NCBI GenBank assembly: GCA_045617105.1
Contig: JAZLHW010000056.1
Coordinates: 1 to 5,761, forward strand
Origin: CALELM01 sp045617105
Lineage (GTDB): Bacteria > Bacillota > Negativicutes > Selenomonadales > Selenomonadaceae
Direction of reading: 5' to 3'
DNA: 5,761 nucleotides
Positions 1 through 5,761 of the stretch are shown here, piece after piece. A program made the position numbers and the translations under genes. A model generated the notes under the pieces. The model ran no database searches. It was not told the DNA's origin and was given only the letters and a program-made list of their open reading frames with translations. How positions within the stretch are numbered: the stretch's first letter is position 1; each line of letters opens with the position of its first letter.

Positions 1-1
1 G

Positions 2-1048
2 ATATTGGCAGAATTGCAGCAGAAAACGGGTGCAAGGGTGCTGCTGGCACAGAAATGCTTTTCGATGTACTATTTCTATCCGCTGATTGGGCAGTATCTT
101 GCAGGTGCAACAGCAAGCGGGCTTTATGAGGCTCGTTTGGCACATGAGGAAATGGGAAAGGAAAACCATGTTTTTTCGCCAGCCTATCGAGAAGATCAGT
201 TTGATGAAATTACGGAGATCTGCGATCACATCGTATTTAATTCTGTCAAGCAGCTGGAAAAATTTGCTCCTAAGGCGATTTCCAAGGGGGTGTCCTGCGG
301 TCTTCGGCTGAATCCGGAACATTCAACACAGGAGCATGCGATCTATGATCCCTGTTCGCCAAAATCACGGTTGGGGACAAGGCTTCGTGATTTTCAGCAG
401 GATTCGTTGGAACTGGTGGACGGATTTCATTTTCATACGCTTTGCGAGCAGGATTCCGATGCATTGGAGGAAACCTTGGATGTGGTGGAGCAGAAGTTTG
501 GACAGTATTTCAAGCAATGCAAGTGGCTGAATTTTGGCGGCGGGCATCATATCACGAGAGACGGCTATGATATGGAGAGGCTCGAACGATGCATTGGAAG
601 AATACAGGACAGATATGGGCTGGAGGTCTATATAGAACCCGGTGAGGCGGTGGCATGGAATGCAGGCTTTCTTGTGGCAACCGTATTGGAGGTGCAAGAA
701 TCCTCTGGGAATGTGATTCTTGACACATCGGCCGCCTGCCATATGCCGGACGTGCTCGAAATGCCGTACAGGCCGCCTGTGCTTCGGTCAGGTGAACCAC
801 AGGAAAAAAAGTTTACCTGCCAGCTTGGGGGACCTACCTGCTTGGCTGGTGATGTTATTGGTGAATATTCCTTTGATGAGCCATTGAAGGAAGGCGACCG
901 TGTGGTTTTCGGAGATATGGCAATTTACTCTATGGTAAAGAACAATACATTTAATGGGATGCCGCTTCCAGACATCATTGCATCTGAGCATGGAGGCTGG
1001 AAGGTCATTCGTCATTTTGGTTACGAGGATTTCAAGGGAAGAATTTGA
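2..1048 (+). CDS. nspC: Carboxynorspermidine decarboxylase, 5'-truncated by window edge
   Basis: PLP-dependent cytosolic decarboxylase of the alanine-racemase-fold type III family. It converts carboxynorspermidine or carboxyspermidine to norspermidine or spermidine. Counting from the TTG at 5: the AQKCFSMY block carries the Schiff-base lysine (K17), HFHTLCEQ lies at 141-149, the phosphate-binding LNFGGGHHIT at 175-184, EPGEA at 211-215, and GPTCLAGD at 276-283 contains the cysteine (C279) expected to complete the partner subunit's active site. The frame stays open to the left edge (codons ATA-TTG), and family members have about 25 residues before the lysine block beyond what is seen here. The TTG at 5 is therefore not taken as the start and the gene is called partial. 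The C-terminus is complete at a TGA. A carboxynorspermidine dehydrogenase gene often lies upstream in other genomes, but that region is outside the window. An ornithine or diaminopimelate decarboxylase is less likely, because the CLAGD and HTLCE blocks are those of NspC. Confidence 0.95.
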   Translation: MLAELQQKTGARVLLAQKCFSMYYFYPLIGQYLAGATASGLYEARLAHEEMGKENHVFSPAYREDQFDEITEICDHIVFNSVKQLEKFAPKAISKGVSCGLRLNPEHSTQEHAIYDPCSPKSRLGTRLRDFQQDSLELVDGFHFHTLCEQDSDALEETLDVVEQKFGQYFKQCKWLNFGGGHHITRDGYDMERLERCIGRIQDRYGLEVYIEPGEAVAWNAGFLVATVLEVQESSGNVILDTSAACHMPDVLEMPYRPPVLRSGEPQEKKFTCQLGGPTCLAGDVIGEYSFDEPLKEGDRVVFGDMAIYSMVKNNTFNGMPLPDIIASEHGGWKVIRHFGYEDFKGRI

Positions 1049-1052
1049 GCTT

Positions 1053-1105
1053 GGCAGAGGCTGATGCAGGAGATAGGGATTTGCTCTTGGCATCAGCTTC
1101 TGTTG
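1053..1105 (+). terminator. Terminator-like stem-loop after nspC
   Basis: Bases 1055-1067 pair with 1090-1102 over 13 bp, with one G-U pair (1059 with 1098) and a 22-base loop. Up to three more G-U pairs could extend the base of the stem (1052-1054 with 1103-1105). It starts a few bases after the nspC stop, where a transcription end would be expected. No run of T follows the stem (the next bases are TGTTGCAATAGG), so it is not a classical intrinsic terminator. It could instead protect the 3' end of the mRNA or act with Rho. The pairing is seen; the role is inferred. Confidence 0.45.
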
Positions 1106-1133
1106 CAATAGGCAATTAAAATGGAATTAGGAA

Positions 1134-1173
1134 GAAAATGCTTATTGCATTTTCTTGATGGAGGGCGTTATAA
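1134..1173 (+). repeat. Direct repeat copy 1: small hairpin plus GCGTTATAA
   Basis: A 40-base unit that recurs at 1280-1319 with 34 of 40 identical bases and no gaps. It contains a perfect palindrome whose arms reach slightly outside the unit: AAGAAAATGC at 1132-1141 pairs with GCATTTTCTT at 1147-1156 around a 5-base loop TTATT. After TGA and a 6-base variable spacer comes GCGTTATAA at 1165-1173, identical in both copies. The differences fall almost entirely in the variable spacer and at one loop and one stem base. An AAGATG follows both copies, 7 bases later here than in copy 2. Confidence 0.8.
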
Positions 1174-1279
1174 CGAAGTTAAGATGTCCCCTTCTTCAAC
1201 AGCTTGCTGTAAGTGGGGGAAGCCCAATTTTAACAAGCGGTGAGCATATCTCCCGCTTCGTTGAAACGCAAATTGGAGG

Positions 1280-1319
1280 GAAAGTGCTTATGGCATTTTC
1301 TTGAACAATGGCGTTATAA
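1280..1319 (+). repeat. Direct repeat copy 2: small hairpin plus GCGTTATAA
   Basis: Second copy of the 40-base unit, starting 146 bases after copy 1 and 33 bases before the TPR gene start. GAAAGTGC at 1280-1287 pairs with GCATTTTC at 1293-1300 around the loop TTATG. The stem base that differs from copy 1 (A to G at 1284) turns an A-U into a G-U pair on the + strand, so the hairpin is kept. GCGTTATAA is at 1311-1319 and leads directly into AAGATG. The same orientation and spacing of the parts in both copies suggest duplication or a two-ended element rather than chance. Confidence 0.8.
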
Positions 1320-1352
1320 AAGATGCAAGGTATGTTTTTCGTTTAGGAAAGG

Positions 1353-2300
1353 GTGAAAGTGTTGAAGGGGTTGCGTTTGGTTTTGTATGCAGCTGTGCTG
1401 TTGGCTGTCGGACTTTGCCCTGTGGGAATCAGGCATGTATTTGCGGAGGCTTCGGATGAAGCTTACACGCAGGTCTTGGAACAGGGAAAAGAGGAAATAG
1501 CTCTTGGGCATGAACAGAAAGCGATTGATCTGTACAGCAGTCTTTTGGCAAAATATCCGGAAGAAGAAGAAATTCGCTCCTATCGGGGGGCAGCATATTT
1601 TTCCTTGGGGGATTTAGATCATGCCATTGAGGATTTTTCGCAGGTATTGGATACAAGTCCGGATTCCATGCAGGCAAATTACTATGTGGGACTCATTTTT
1701 TTGAAATGGGGCGATATGGAAAAGGCGGAATCTTATTTAAATAAGGCACTGGCTCTTTGCAAGACGGATTCGGAAAAGGCATTGGTTCTTGACGTGATGG
1801 GGCAGGCTGCCTGTTATCGGAAGGATTACCAAAATGCAGTAAAAATTTTCACGGAAGCGATTTCTGCCGAGGAAAGCTATGTTCCTTATTTTCATCGGGC
1901 ACAGGCTTATCAGAAGCTTGACGACATGATCTCGGCAGGGCAGGATTACTCCAAGCTGATTGAGAAATATCCTTCTGAGGCAGAGCCGTACCATCAGAGA
2001 GGACTTTGCAGGGGGATGTGCGGTGCGTATGGATCGGCACTGGAGGATTTCAGCAAGGCGATAGAGCTTGCTCCGCAGATTGCGGAATATTACAATGATC
2101 GGGGCTATACCCATGCCTGCCAAAAAAATTATGCGGCAGCTATTGATGACTACACAAAGGCAGTGGAAATAAATCCAAAATATCAGCTGGCATACACGAA
2201 CCGTGCGGCTGTTTACGAAAAAACAGGAAAGAAAAAAGAAGCAAGAATAGATCGTGACATTGTGGAGCAGCTGATGGAGTTCGACGCAGAGAGATTTTGA
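1353..2300 (+). CDS. Exported tetratricopeptide-repeat (TPR) protein
   Basis: A 315-residue protein. Residues 1-31 form a signal peptide: a basic start (MKVLKGLR), a hydrophobic core (LVLYAAVLLAVGL) and a probable signal peptidase I site after VFA at about 29-31. The cysteine at 22 lies in LAVGLC, which is a poor lipobox, so a lipoprotein is unlikely. From about 37 to 307 there are eight consecutive 34-residue TPR-like helical hairpins, the clearest being 72-104, 209-242 (YHQRGLCRGMCGAYGSALEDFSKAIELAPQ region), 243-276 and 277-307. TPRs bind protein partners and the partner here is unknown. No catalytic domain is present. The GTG at 1353 has AGGA only 4 bases upstream. A second GTG at 1359 has AGGG 5 bases upstream and keeps the signal peptide, so either may be the true start. 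The next gene follows after 49 bases on the same strand. Confidence 0.85.
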   Translation: MKVLKGLRLVLYAAVLLAVGLCPVGIRHVFAEASDEAYTQVLEQGKEEIALGHEQKAIDLYSSLLAKYPEEEEIRSYRGAAYFSLGDLDHAIEDFSQVLDTSPDSMQANYYVGLIFLKWGDMEKAESYLNKALALCKTDSEKALVLDVMGQAACYRKDYQNAVKIFTEAISAEESYVPYFHRAQAYQKLDDMISAGQDYSKLIEKYPSEAEPYHQRGLCRGMCGAYGSALEDFSKAIELAPQIAEYYNDRGYTHACQKNYAAAIDDYTKAVEINPKYQLAYTNRAAVYEKTGKKKEARIDRDIVEQLMEFDAERF

Positions 2301-2349
2301 AAGATCAACGCCCTTAAAACTGATTTCTGTAATTTGGAGGATAAAGAAA

Positions 2350-3678
2350 ATGAAGGATGCGGAAATAGAGTCTCTTTTGCATTTTATCAAGAAATGCACG
2401 TCTCCGTTCGGTACCGTCAAGGCAGGGAAGGATATGCTTTTGAAGGCCGGTTTTGAAGAATTGGAGCTTTCGCAGGCATGGGAGCTTCGGCATGGAGGAC
2501 GTTATTTTGCAGAAATTTATGGTTCGACACTGTTTGCCTTTTGCATTGGGGAAAGCAGGTCTCATGGTTCTGCCAATGCACTTCGCATTGCGGCAGCACA
2601 TACGGATTTCCCGTGTCTTAGAATCAAGCCTATGCCTGATATGGCGTCAGGCGGTTATAAGCAATTAAATGTGGAAACGTATGGGGGCTTGATCTATTCC
2701 TCATGGCTGGATCGTCCCTTGTCACTGGCAGGCAAGGCAATGCTTCGCGGAAAAGATGCTTTCTCGCCTCGAACGGTGCTGTTTGATGTCCAACGTCCAG
2801 TCTTGACGATTCCCAGTCTTGCTATTCACATGAACCATGAGGTAAATCAAGGCGTTGCCATTGATGCGCAAAAGGAATTGCTTCCTGTCATAAAGCTGTT
2901 GGGAGGTGGGGAAGATGAAAAGGAAAGTTCCTTTTTGTCATTTCTTGCTTCGGAGCTGCCATGCGAGGAAGAAGAGATCCTTTCTTATGACATGTGCGTA
3001 TATGTAGCGGAAGATGGCTGTGCGGTGGGCTTTGATGAAGATATGTTCTCGTCTCCGCGTTTGGATAATTTAACGTCTGTAAAAGCCTGCTTGGATGCAT
3101 TGATTCATAGAAAGGATACTGCATGGGGAGGAATTCGCTTTTGTGCATTGTTTGACAATGAGGAGGTTGGAAACCAAACCAAGCAAGGCGCTGGTTCTGC
3201 GGTGCTGTTTCATGTGATGGAACGAATCTATGCTTCTTTGGGGTATTCCCAGGAAAAATTGCTTTGCGATATGGCAGCGGGCTTTATGCTTTCCGTGGAT
3301 GTTGCACACGCAGTTCACCCCAATCATATAGACAAGAGCGATCCAAAGAATCAGCCTGTGCTTGGCGGAGGTGTAGTATTGAAGCAGTCGGCAAGCCAGT
3401 CGTATGCAGGAGATGCGGAGGCAGTTGCTATTGTGTCGGAGCTTTGCAGACAGCATGACATTCCTTTCCAACGATTTGTGAATCGGGCGGGTGTTCGGGG
3501 TGGTTCTACCCTTGGTTCGATTGCGTCTGCCTTCCTTCCCATTCGCACGATGGATATTGGAGTACCGCTTCTCGCTATGCATTCTGCACGGGAAACGATG
3601 GGCTGCAAGGATCAGAAAGCATTGACAGATCTATTGCAAGCTTTTTATTTTGAAAAACTGGCTGGTGACAAGGCATGA
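2350..3678 (+). CDS. M18 family zinc aminopeptidase (ApeB/DAP-like)
   Basis: A 442-residue cytosolic metallo-aminopeptidase, about the usual length of bacterial M18 enzymes, which are dodecamers that remove N-terminal (often acidic) residues from peptides. Metal and catalytic residues are in the expected order: AAHTDFP with zinc ligand H84 and supporting D86, GGLIYSSWLDRPLSLAG at 112-128, the bridging aspartate in PRLDNLTS (D239), FDNEEVGNQTKQGAGS with catalytic E271 and ligand E272, SVDVAHAVHPNH with D317, and VPLLAMHSARETMG with H411. All appear intact, so an active enzyme is expected. The ATG start has a strong GGAGG at 2336-2340, 9 bases upstream. The stop overlaps the next start (ATGA), indicating coupled translation with the TIGR04076 gene. 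The exact substrate preference cannot be told from the sequence. Confidence 0.95.
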   Translation: MKDAEIESLLHFIKKCTSPFGTVKAGKDMLLKAGFEELELSQAWELRHGGRYFAEIYGSTLFAFCIGESRSHGSANALRIAAAHTDFPCLRIKPMPDMASGGYKQLNVETYGGLIYSSWLDRPLSLAGKAMLRGKDAFSPRTVLFDVQRPVLTIPSLAIHMNHEVNQGVAIDAQKELLPVIKLLGGGEDEKESSFLSFLASELPCEEEEILSYDMCVYVAEDGCAVGFDEDMFSSPRLDNLTSVKACLDALIHRKDTAWGGIRFCALFDNEEVGNQTKQGAGSAVLFHVMERIYASLGYSQEKLLCDMAAGFMLSVDVAHAVHPNHIDKSDPKNQPVLGGGVVLKQSASQSYAGDAEAVAIVSELCRQHDIPFQRFVNRAGVRGGSTLGSIASAFLPIRTMDIGVPLLAMHSARETMGCKDQKALTDLLQAFYFEKLAGDKA

Positions 3679-3998
3679 AAAAGGTTAGAATTACAGTTAT
3701 GCGCATGGCACGTTATGATGACCTGATCGCCGTCTACGAAAATCCTTTGGAACATGCCTGCAATATGCAGGTAGGGCAGGTCTTTCTTGCCAATGGATGG
3801 GAAAAGCCGGAAGGACTTTGCGAGAGTGCGTGGGAAAGCATGTCTCCCTTCGTGATGACGCTTTCGCATGGAGGAGAAAATTTTTATGATGGCTGGATGA
3901 AAAACAAGAAATCCGCCATGATCTCCTGCAATGATGGGTTTCGTCCAGTGAGTTTTTATTTAGAAGCCTTGGAGGAAGAAGCAGAGGAAAAGAGATGA
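3675..3998 (+). CDS. TIGR04076 family protein of unknown function
   Basis: A 107-residue soluble protein with no signal peptide or membrane segment. It matches, by my recollection, the TIGR04076 family: an N-terminal strand (KKVRITVMR), ENPLEHACNMQVGQVF at 22-37, PEGLCESAW at 45-53, a GGENFYDGW block at 66-74 and SCNDGFRPVSFYLE at 84-97. Three cysteines (C29, C49, C85) sit at the family's conserved positions and could bind a metal or be redox active; this is inference, since the family function is not known. The C-terminus is a short acidic tail (EALEEEAEEKR). Its start overlaps the end of the aminopeptidase gene by 4 bases and the alkylation-repair gene follows after 6 bases, so it is the middle of a tight operon. 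Its own ribosome binding site is weak (AAGG directly before the ATG), fitting translational coupling. Confidence 0.85.
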   Translation: MKKVRITVMRMARYDDLIAVYENPLEHACNMQVGQVFLANGWEKPEGLCESAWESMSPFVMTLSHGGENFYDGWMKNKKSAMISCNDGFRPVSFYLEALEEEAEEKR

Positions 3999-4004
3999 GA
4001 AAAT

Positions 4005-4688
4005 ATGATGACAGGATTGCAGAATAGATTAAAGGAACTTTCTGATGAAAAGTATGCGGCACTGCAGATCAAGATAACGCCTGGAATCTTGCCAGAAAAC
4101 ACGATGGGTGTGCGTGTCCCAATCCTTCGCAAGTTTGCCAAGGAATACAGCAAAGAGGAAGAACATGTTGCTTTTATGCAGGAGCTTCCGCATAAATATT
4201 ATGATGAAAACATGCTGCATGGGCTTTTGGTGGAACAGATCAAGGATTATGATACCTGTATTGCAGAAATTGATAGGTTCCTGCCGTATGTGGATAACTG
4301 GGCAGTTTGCGACATTATGAGCCCCAAGGTTCTGAAAAAGAAAAAAAACCATCTCTTGGTAAAAATTAAGGAATGGTCACAATCGGACAAGACTTATACT
4401 TGCCGTTTTGGGATAGGTATGCTTATGGGGCATTTTTTGGACGAAGATTTCAAGGAAGAGTACCTAGAGATTCCAGCGGCGGTCAAGAGTGAGGAATACT
4501 ACGTCAATATGATGATTGCTTGGTTTTATGCGACAGCCATTGCCAAGCAGTATGAGGCAGTCCTGCCTTATCTTTTGGAACATCGGCTGGGGAAGTGGGT
4601 TCACAACAAGACGATTCAAAAGGCAAGGGAAAGCAGGAGGATCTCCGAAGAAACAAAGGAATACTTGAAATCCCTCAAGATAAGCTGA
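4005..4688 (+). CDS. AlkD-like DNA alkylation repair protein (HEAT-like repeats)
   Basis: A 227-residue all-helical protein of the DNA alkylation repair family (PF08713), whose studied members, such as Bacillus cereus AlkD, are glycosylases that excise positively charged alkylated bases without flipping them. Family blocks seen: GVRVPILRKFAKEY at 35-48, YDENMLHGLLV at 66-76, VDNWAVCDIMSP at 96-107, YTCRFGIGMLMGHF at 131-144, NMMIAWFYATAIAKQ at 168-182, and the C-terminal NKTIQKARESRRIS at 201-214. W99, D103, R134 and W173 correspond by position to the AlkD DNA-facing tryptophan, catalytic aspartate, arginine and second tryptophan (my alignment by eye). Enzyme activity is therefore plausible, but many homologues are untested. 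ATG at 4005 and 4008 are adjacent; I take 4005. The GAGG-like purines inside the end of the upstream gene probably serve as the ribosome binding site. It is the last gene of the operon. Confidence 0.92.
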   Translation: MMTGLQNRLKELSDEKYAALQIKITPGILPENTMGVRVPILRKFAKEYSKEEEHVAFMQELPHKYYDENMLHGLLVEQIKDYDTCIAEIDRFLPYVDNWAVCDIMSPKVLKKKKNHLLVKIKEWSQSDKTYTCRFGIGMLMGHFLDEDFKEEYLEIPAAVKSEEYYVNMMIAWFYATAIAKQYEAVLPYLLEHRLGKWVHNKTIQKARESRRISEETKEYLKSLKIS

Positions 4689-4776
4689 TGCGGCGGTTTG
4701 AACAAAAGCCAGCAGAACGAACGAGCGGATGTTGAATTCGGCAATATGATAAAAATACCAAGAGGATGAAGATGAT
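4689..4776 (+). other. Short intergenic gap between repair gene and antiporter gene
   Basis: Eighty-eight bases without a gene. No stem with a T-run is seen, so no intrinsic terminator separates the two genes on inspection. A TATGAT at 4745-4750 could be a -10 box, but no good -35 lies 16-18 bases upstream. AGAGG at 4761-4765, 11 bases before the ATG, followed by ATGA that also resembles the anti-Shine-Dalgarno complement, is the likely ribosome binding site of the antiporter gene. Confidence 0.5.
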
Positions 4777-5761
4777 ATGAGTTTTGGATTGATGACTTTG
4801 GTGCCACCAATCATTGTAATTGTAATAGCAATTTTATCTAAAAAACCAATAGAGTCGCTATTGATAGGATGTATTTCCGCCTACGCTATTATTGCGGCGG
4901 CAACGGGGCAAAATTTTATAGATATTACAGTGAAAGCATTTTTTAAGACTGCGACAAATTACGATAATGTGTGGTTACTTATGGTATGCGGATTGTTTGG
5001 CAGCTTGATAGCCTTGCTGCATGCCTCTGGCGGTACGATAGCTATCGCTGAGCTTATAGGCAGGTACTGTAAAAAAACTAAAAGCGTATTGATGTCTTCG
5101 TGGTTGCTTGGAATCATTATTTTTATTGATGACTATATGAATATCATGACAATTAGCTCCTGCATGAAGAAATTATGTGATAAAAAGAGAATACCACGCC
5201 AAGCTCTTGCTTACATTATTGACTCAACAGGTGCTCCAGCGTGTGTACTGGTGCCAGTTTCAACTTGGGCTGTTTTTTATGCTTCTAGTTTTTTTGAGCA
5301 GGAAGCTGTACAGCAGCTTGGGCTGGGATCAGCAATGAGTTCTTTTATTCATGCAATACCGTATACGTTTTATGCTAGTATCGCATTGCTTATTGTGCCT
5401 CTCTTTATCCTTAAAATAATCCCGCCGATCGGCCCAATGAAAGAAGCTTACTTGAACTACACAAATTATGCAGAAATGGCTGAAAATGAAAAATGCCAAG
5501 GGAAAATAATTGACTTCTTTGTGCCTATACTGACGATGATCGTTCTTGCCATTGGTTTTGGCGATATGTTTACTGCATTGATTGCGGCGATTCTCGTGTG
5601 TTTCCTTTTGTATGTACCTAGAAAAATTATTTCACTGTCTGAATTCTGTGATCTGTGGATAAAAGGTTTTGGCAATTTACTTCCTACACTGGCTGTTTTG
5701 CTGTTTGCTTTCTTTATGAAACAAGCTTGTGCAGATATAGCTCTGCCGGAATATGTAGTGG
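4777..5761 (+). CDS. NhaC-family antiporter, 3'-truncated by window edge
   Basis: An inner-membrane secondary transporter of the NhaC superfamily (PF03553), with 328 complete codons before the right edge. Hydrophobic segments lie at about residues 7-20, 26-43, 64-84, 104-118, 143-170, 195-216, 245-262, 264-280 and 299-315. The family signature region is clear: IIFIDDYMNIMTIS at 113-127 with paired acidic residues D118 and D119, then RIPRQALAYIIDSTGAPACVLVPVSTWAVF at 138-167, matching the IDST.AP....P.STW pattern of the family. Members exchange Na+ for H+, or a charged metabolite pair such as malate and lactate; the substrate cannot be assigned. The start is the ATG at 4777, behind the AGAGG at 4761. 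Codon use differs from the upstream genes: 14 ATA isoleucine codons here against 3 in the 442-codon aminopeptidase gene, by hand count. The region is also visibly AT-richer, suggesting different ancestry or simply membrane-protein bias. Confidence 0.9.
   Translation, partial: MSFGLMTLVPPIIVIVIAILSKKPIESLLIGCISAYAIIAAATGQNFIDITVKAFFKTATNYDNVWLLMVCGLFGSLIALLHASGGTIAIAELIGRYCKKTKSVLMSSWLLGIIIFIDDYMNIMTISSCMKKLCDKKRIPRQALAYIIDSTGAPACVLVPVSTWAVFYASSFFEQEAVQQLGLGSAMSSFIHAIPYTFYASIALLIVPLFILKIIPPIGPMKEAYLNYTNYAEMAENEKCQGKIIDFFVPILTMIVLAIGFGDMFTALIAAILVCFLLYVPRKIISLSEFCDLWIKGFGNLLPTLAVLLFAFFMKQACADIALPEYVV

Larger units (their letters stand above)
1131..1320 (+). ncRNA. Candidate structured RNA or small palindromic element in the nspC-TPR gap
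   Basis: The gap has no supported gene but much complementarity. Bases 1165-1178 pair with 1256-1269 (12 Watson-Crick pairs, one G-U, one A-A mismatch), enclosing 1179-1255. Inside this, 1187-1210 folds against its continuation to 1220: TCCCCT/GGGGGA, then CTT/AAG, then ACAG/CTGT around a CTTG loop, with one T-T mismatch and a 2-base bulge. A competing fold pairs 1224-1230 with 1270-1276 and 1235-1240 with 1253-1258, using the same bases as the long-range stem. Direct repeats 1 and 2 flank the whole. The odd pairs are G-U only if the + strand is the RNA. I do not recognise a known riboswitch class. Alternatives are a cis-regulatory leader of the TPR gene, a free small RNA, or an IS200/IS605- or REP-derived non-autonomous element, whose ends are also like-oriented hairpins. 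Confidence 0.4.

Noticed and set aside
365..742. Long - strand open frame within nspC (125 codons), and similar - strand frames at 1737-2420 and 3070-3582.
   Set aside because: They lie wholly or almost wholly inside strongly recognised + strand genes, and their products show no domain, signal or repeat pattern. They are antisense shadows.
1184..1243. A 19-codon ORF (starts MSPSSTACCKW) inside the structured gap, considered as a leader peptide.
   Set aside because: It has no properly spaced ribosome binding site (nearest GGAGGG is about 20 bases upstream) and its bases are explained by the long hairpin at 1187-1220. A regulatory codon run is not evident beyond Cys-Cys.
1301..1320. TTGAAC and TATAAA before the TPR gene, considered as a promoter.
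   Set aside because: The spacer is only 8 bases, and the TATAA is part of the repeated GCGTTATAA that also occurs in copy 1 far from any start.
1131..1320. CRISPR array, because of repeated hairpin units.
   Set aside because: There are only two copies, 146 bases apart, with a spacer far too long and structured, and no cas gene in the window.
4689..4712. GGCGGTTT and AAAAGCC after the repair gene, considered as a terminator stem.
   Set aside because: Pairing needs a two-base bulge, gives about six weak pairs and is not followed by a T-run.
4732..4750. TTGAAT and TATGAT before the antiporter gene, considered as a promoter.
   Set aside because: The spacer is 7 bases, far too short, and no other -35 candidate lies 16-18 bases upstream of TATGAT.

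Overview
The window looks like an ordinary low-to-mid GC chromosome segment from an anaerobic Bacillota bacterium. The reasons are purine-rich GGAGG-type ribosome binding sites, a GTG start, and the gene set: a carboxynorspermidine decarboxylase, an M18 aminopeptidase, a TIGR04076 protein, an AlkD-type repair protein and an NhaC-type antiporter. Negativicutes (Selenomonas-like) or Clostridia are the best guesses, but this is inference. All genes are on the + strand.

Layout. (1) 2-1048: 3' part of nspC, the last step of the norspermidine/alternative spermidine pathway, cut by the left edge. (2) 1049-1352: a 304-base gap without a convincing gene, but highly structured. It holds a 13-bp terminator-like stem just after nspC. 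It then holds two 40-base direct repeats (34/40 identical), 146 bases apart, each a small hairpin followed by GCGTTATAA. Between them are a long-range stem, a long hairpin and an alternative fold that competes with the long-range stem. (3) 1353-2300: an exported TPR protein. (4) 2350-3678: M18 metallo-aminopeptidase; 3675-3998: TIGR04076 protein, overlapping it by 4 bases; 4005-4688: AlkD-like DNA alkylation repair protein after a 6-base gap. These three are surely co-transcribed, possibly together with the TPR gene 49 bases upstream. (5) 4777-5761: 5' part of an NhaC-family antiporter, cut by the right edge. It is visibly AT-richer and uses ATA much more than its neighbours.

The protein-coding genes belong to known families and I see no new multi-gene system. 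They do not form one pathway: polyamine synthesis, peptide turnover, base-damage repair and ion exchange are general housekeeping or stress functions. The part least explained by known families is the structured intergenic element at about 1131-1320. Its non-Watson-Crick pairs are G-U-compatible only if read on the + strand, which fits an RNA upstream of the TPR gene. A small non-autonomous palindromic repeat element is the main alternative.
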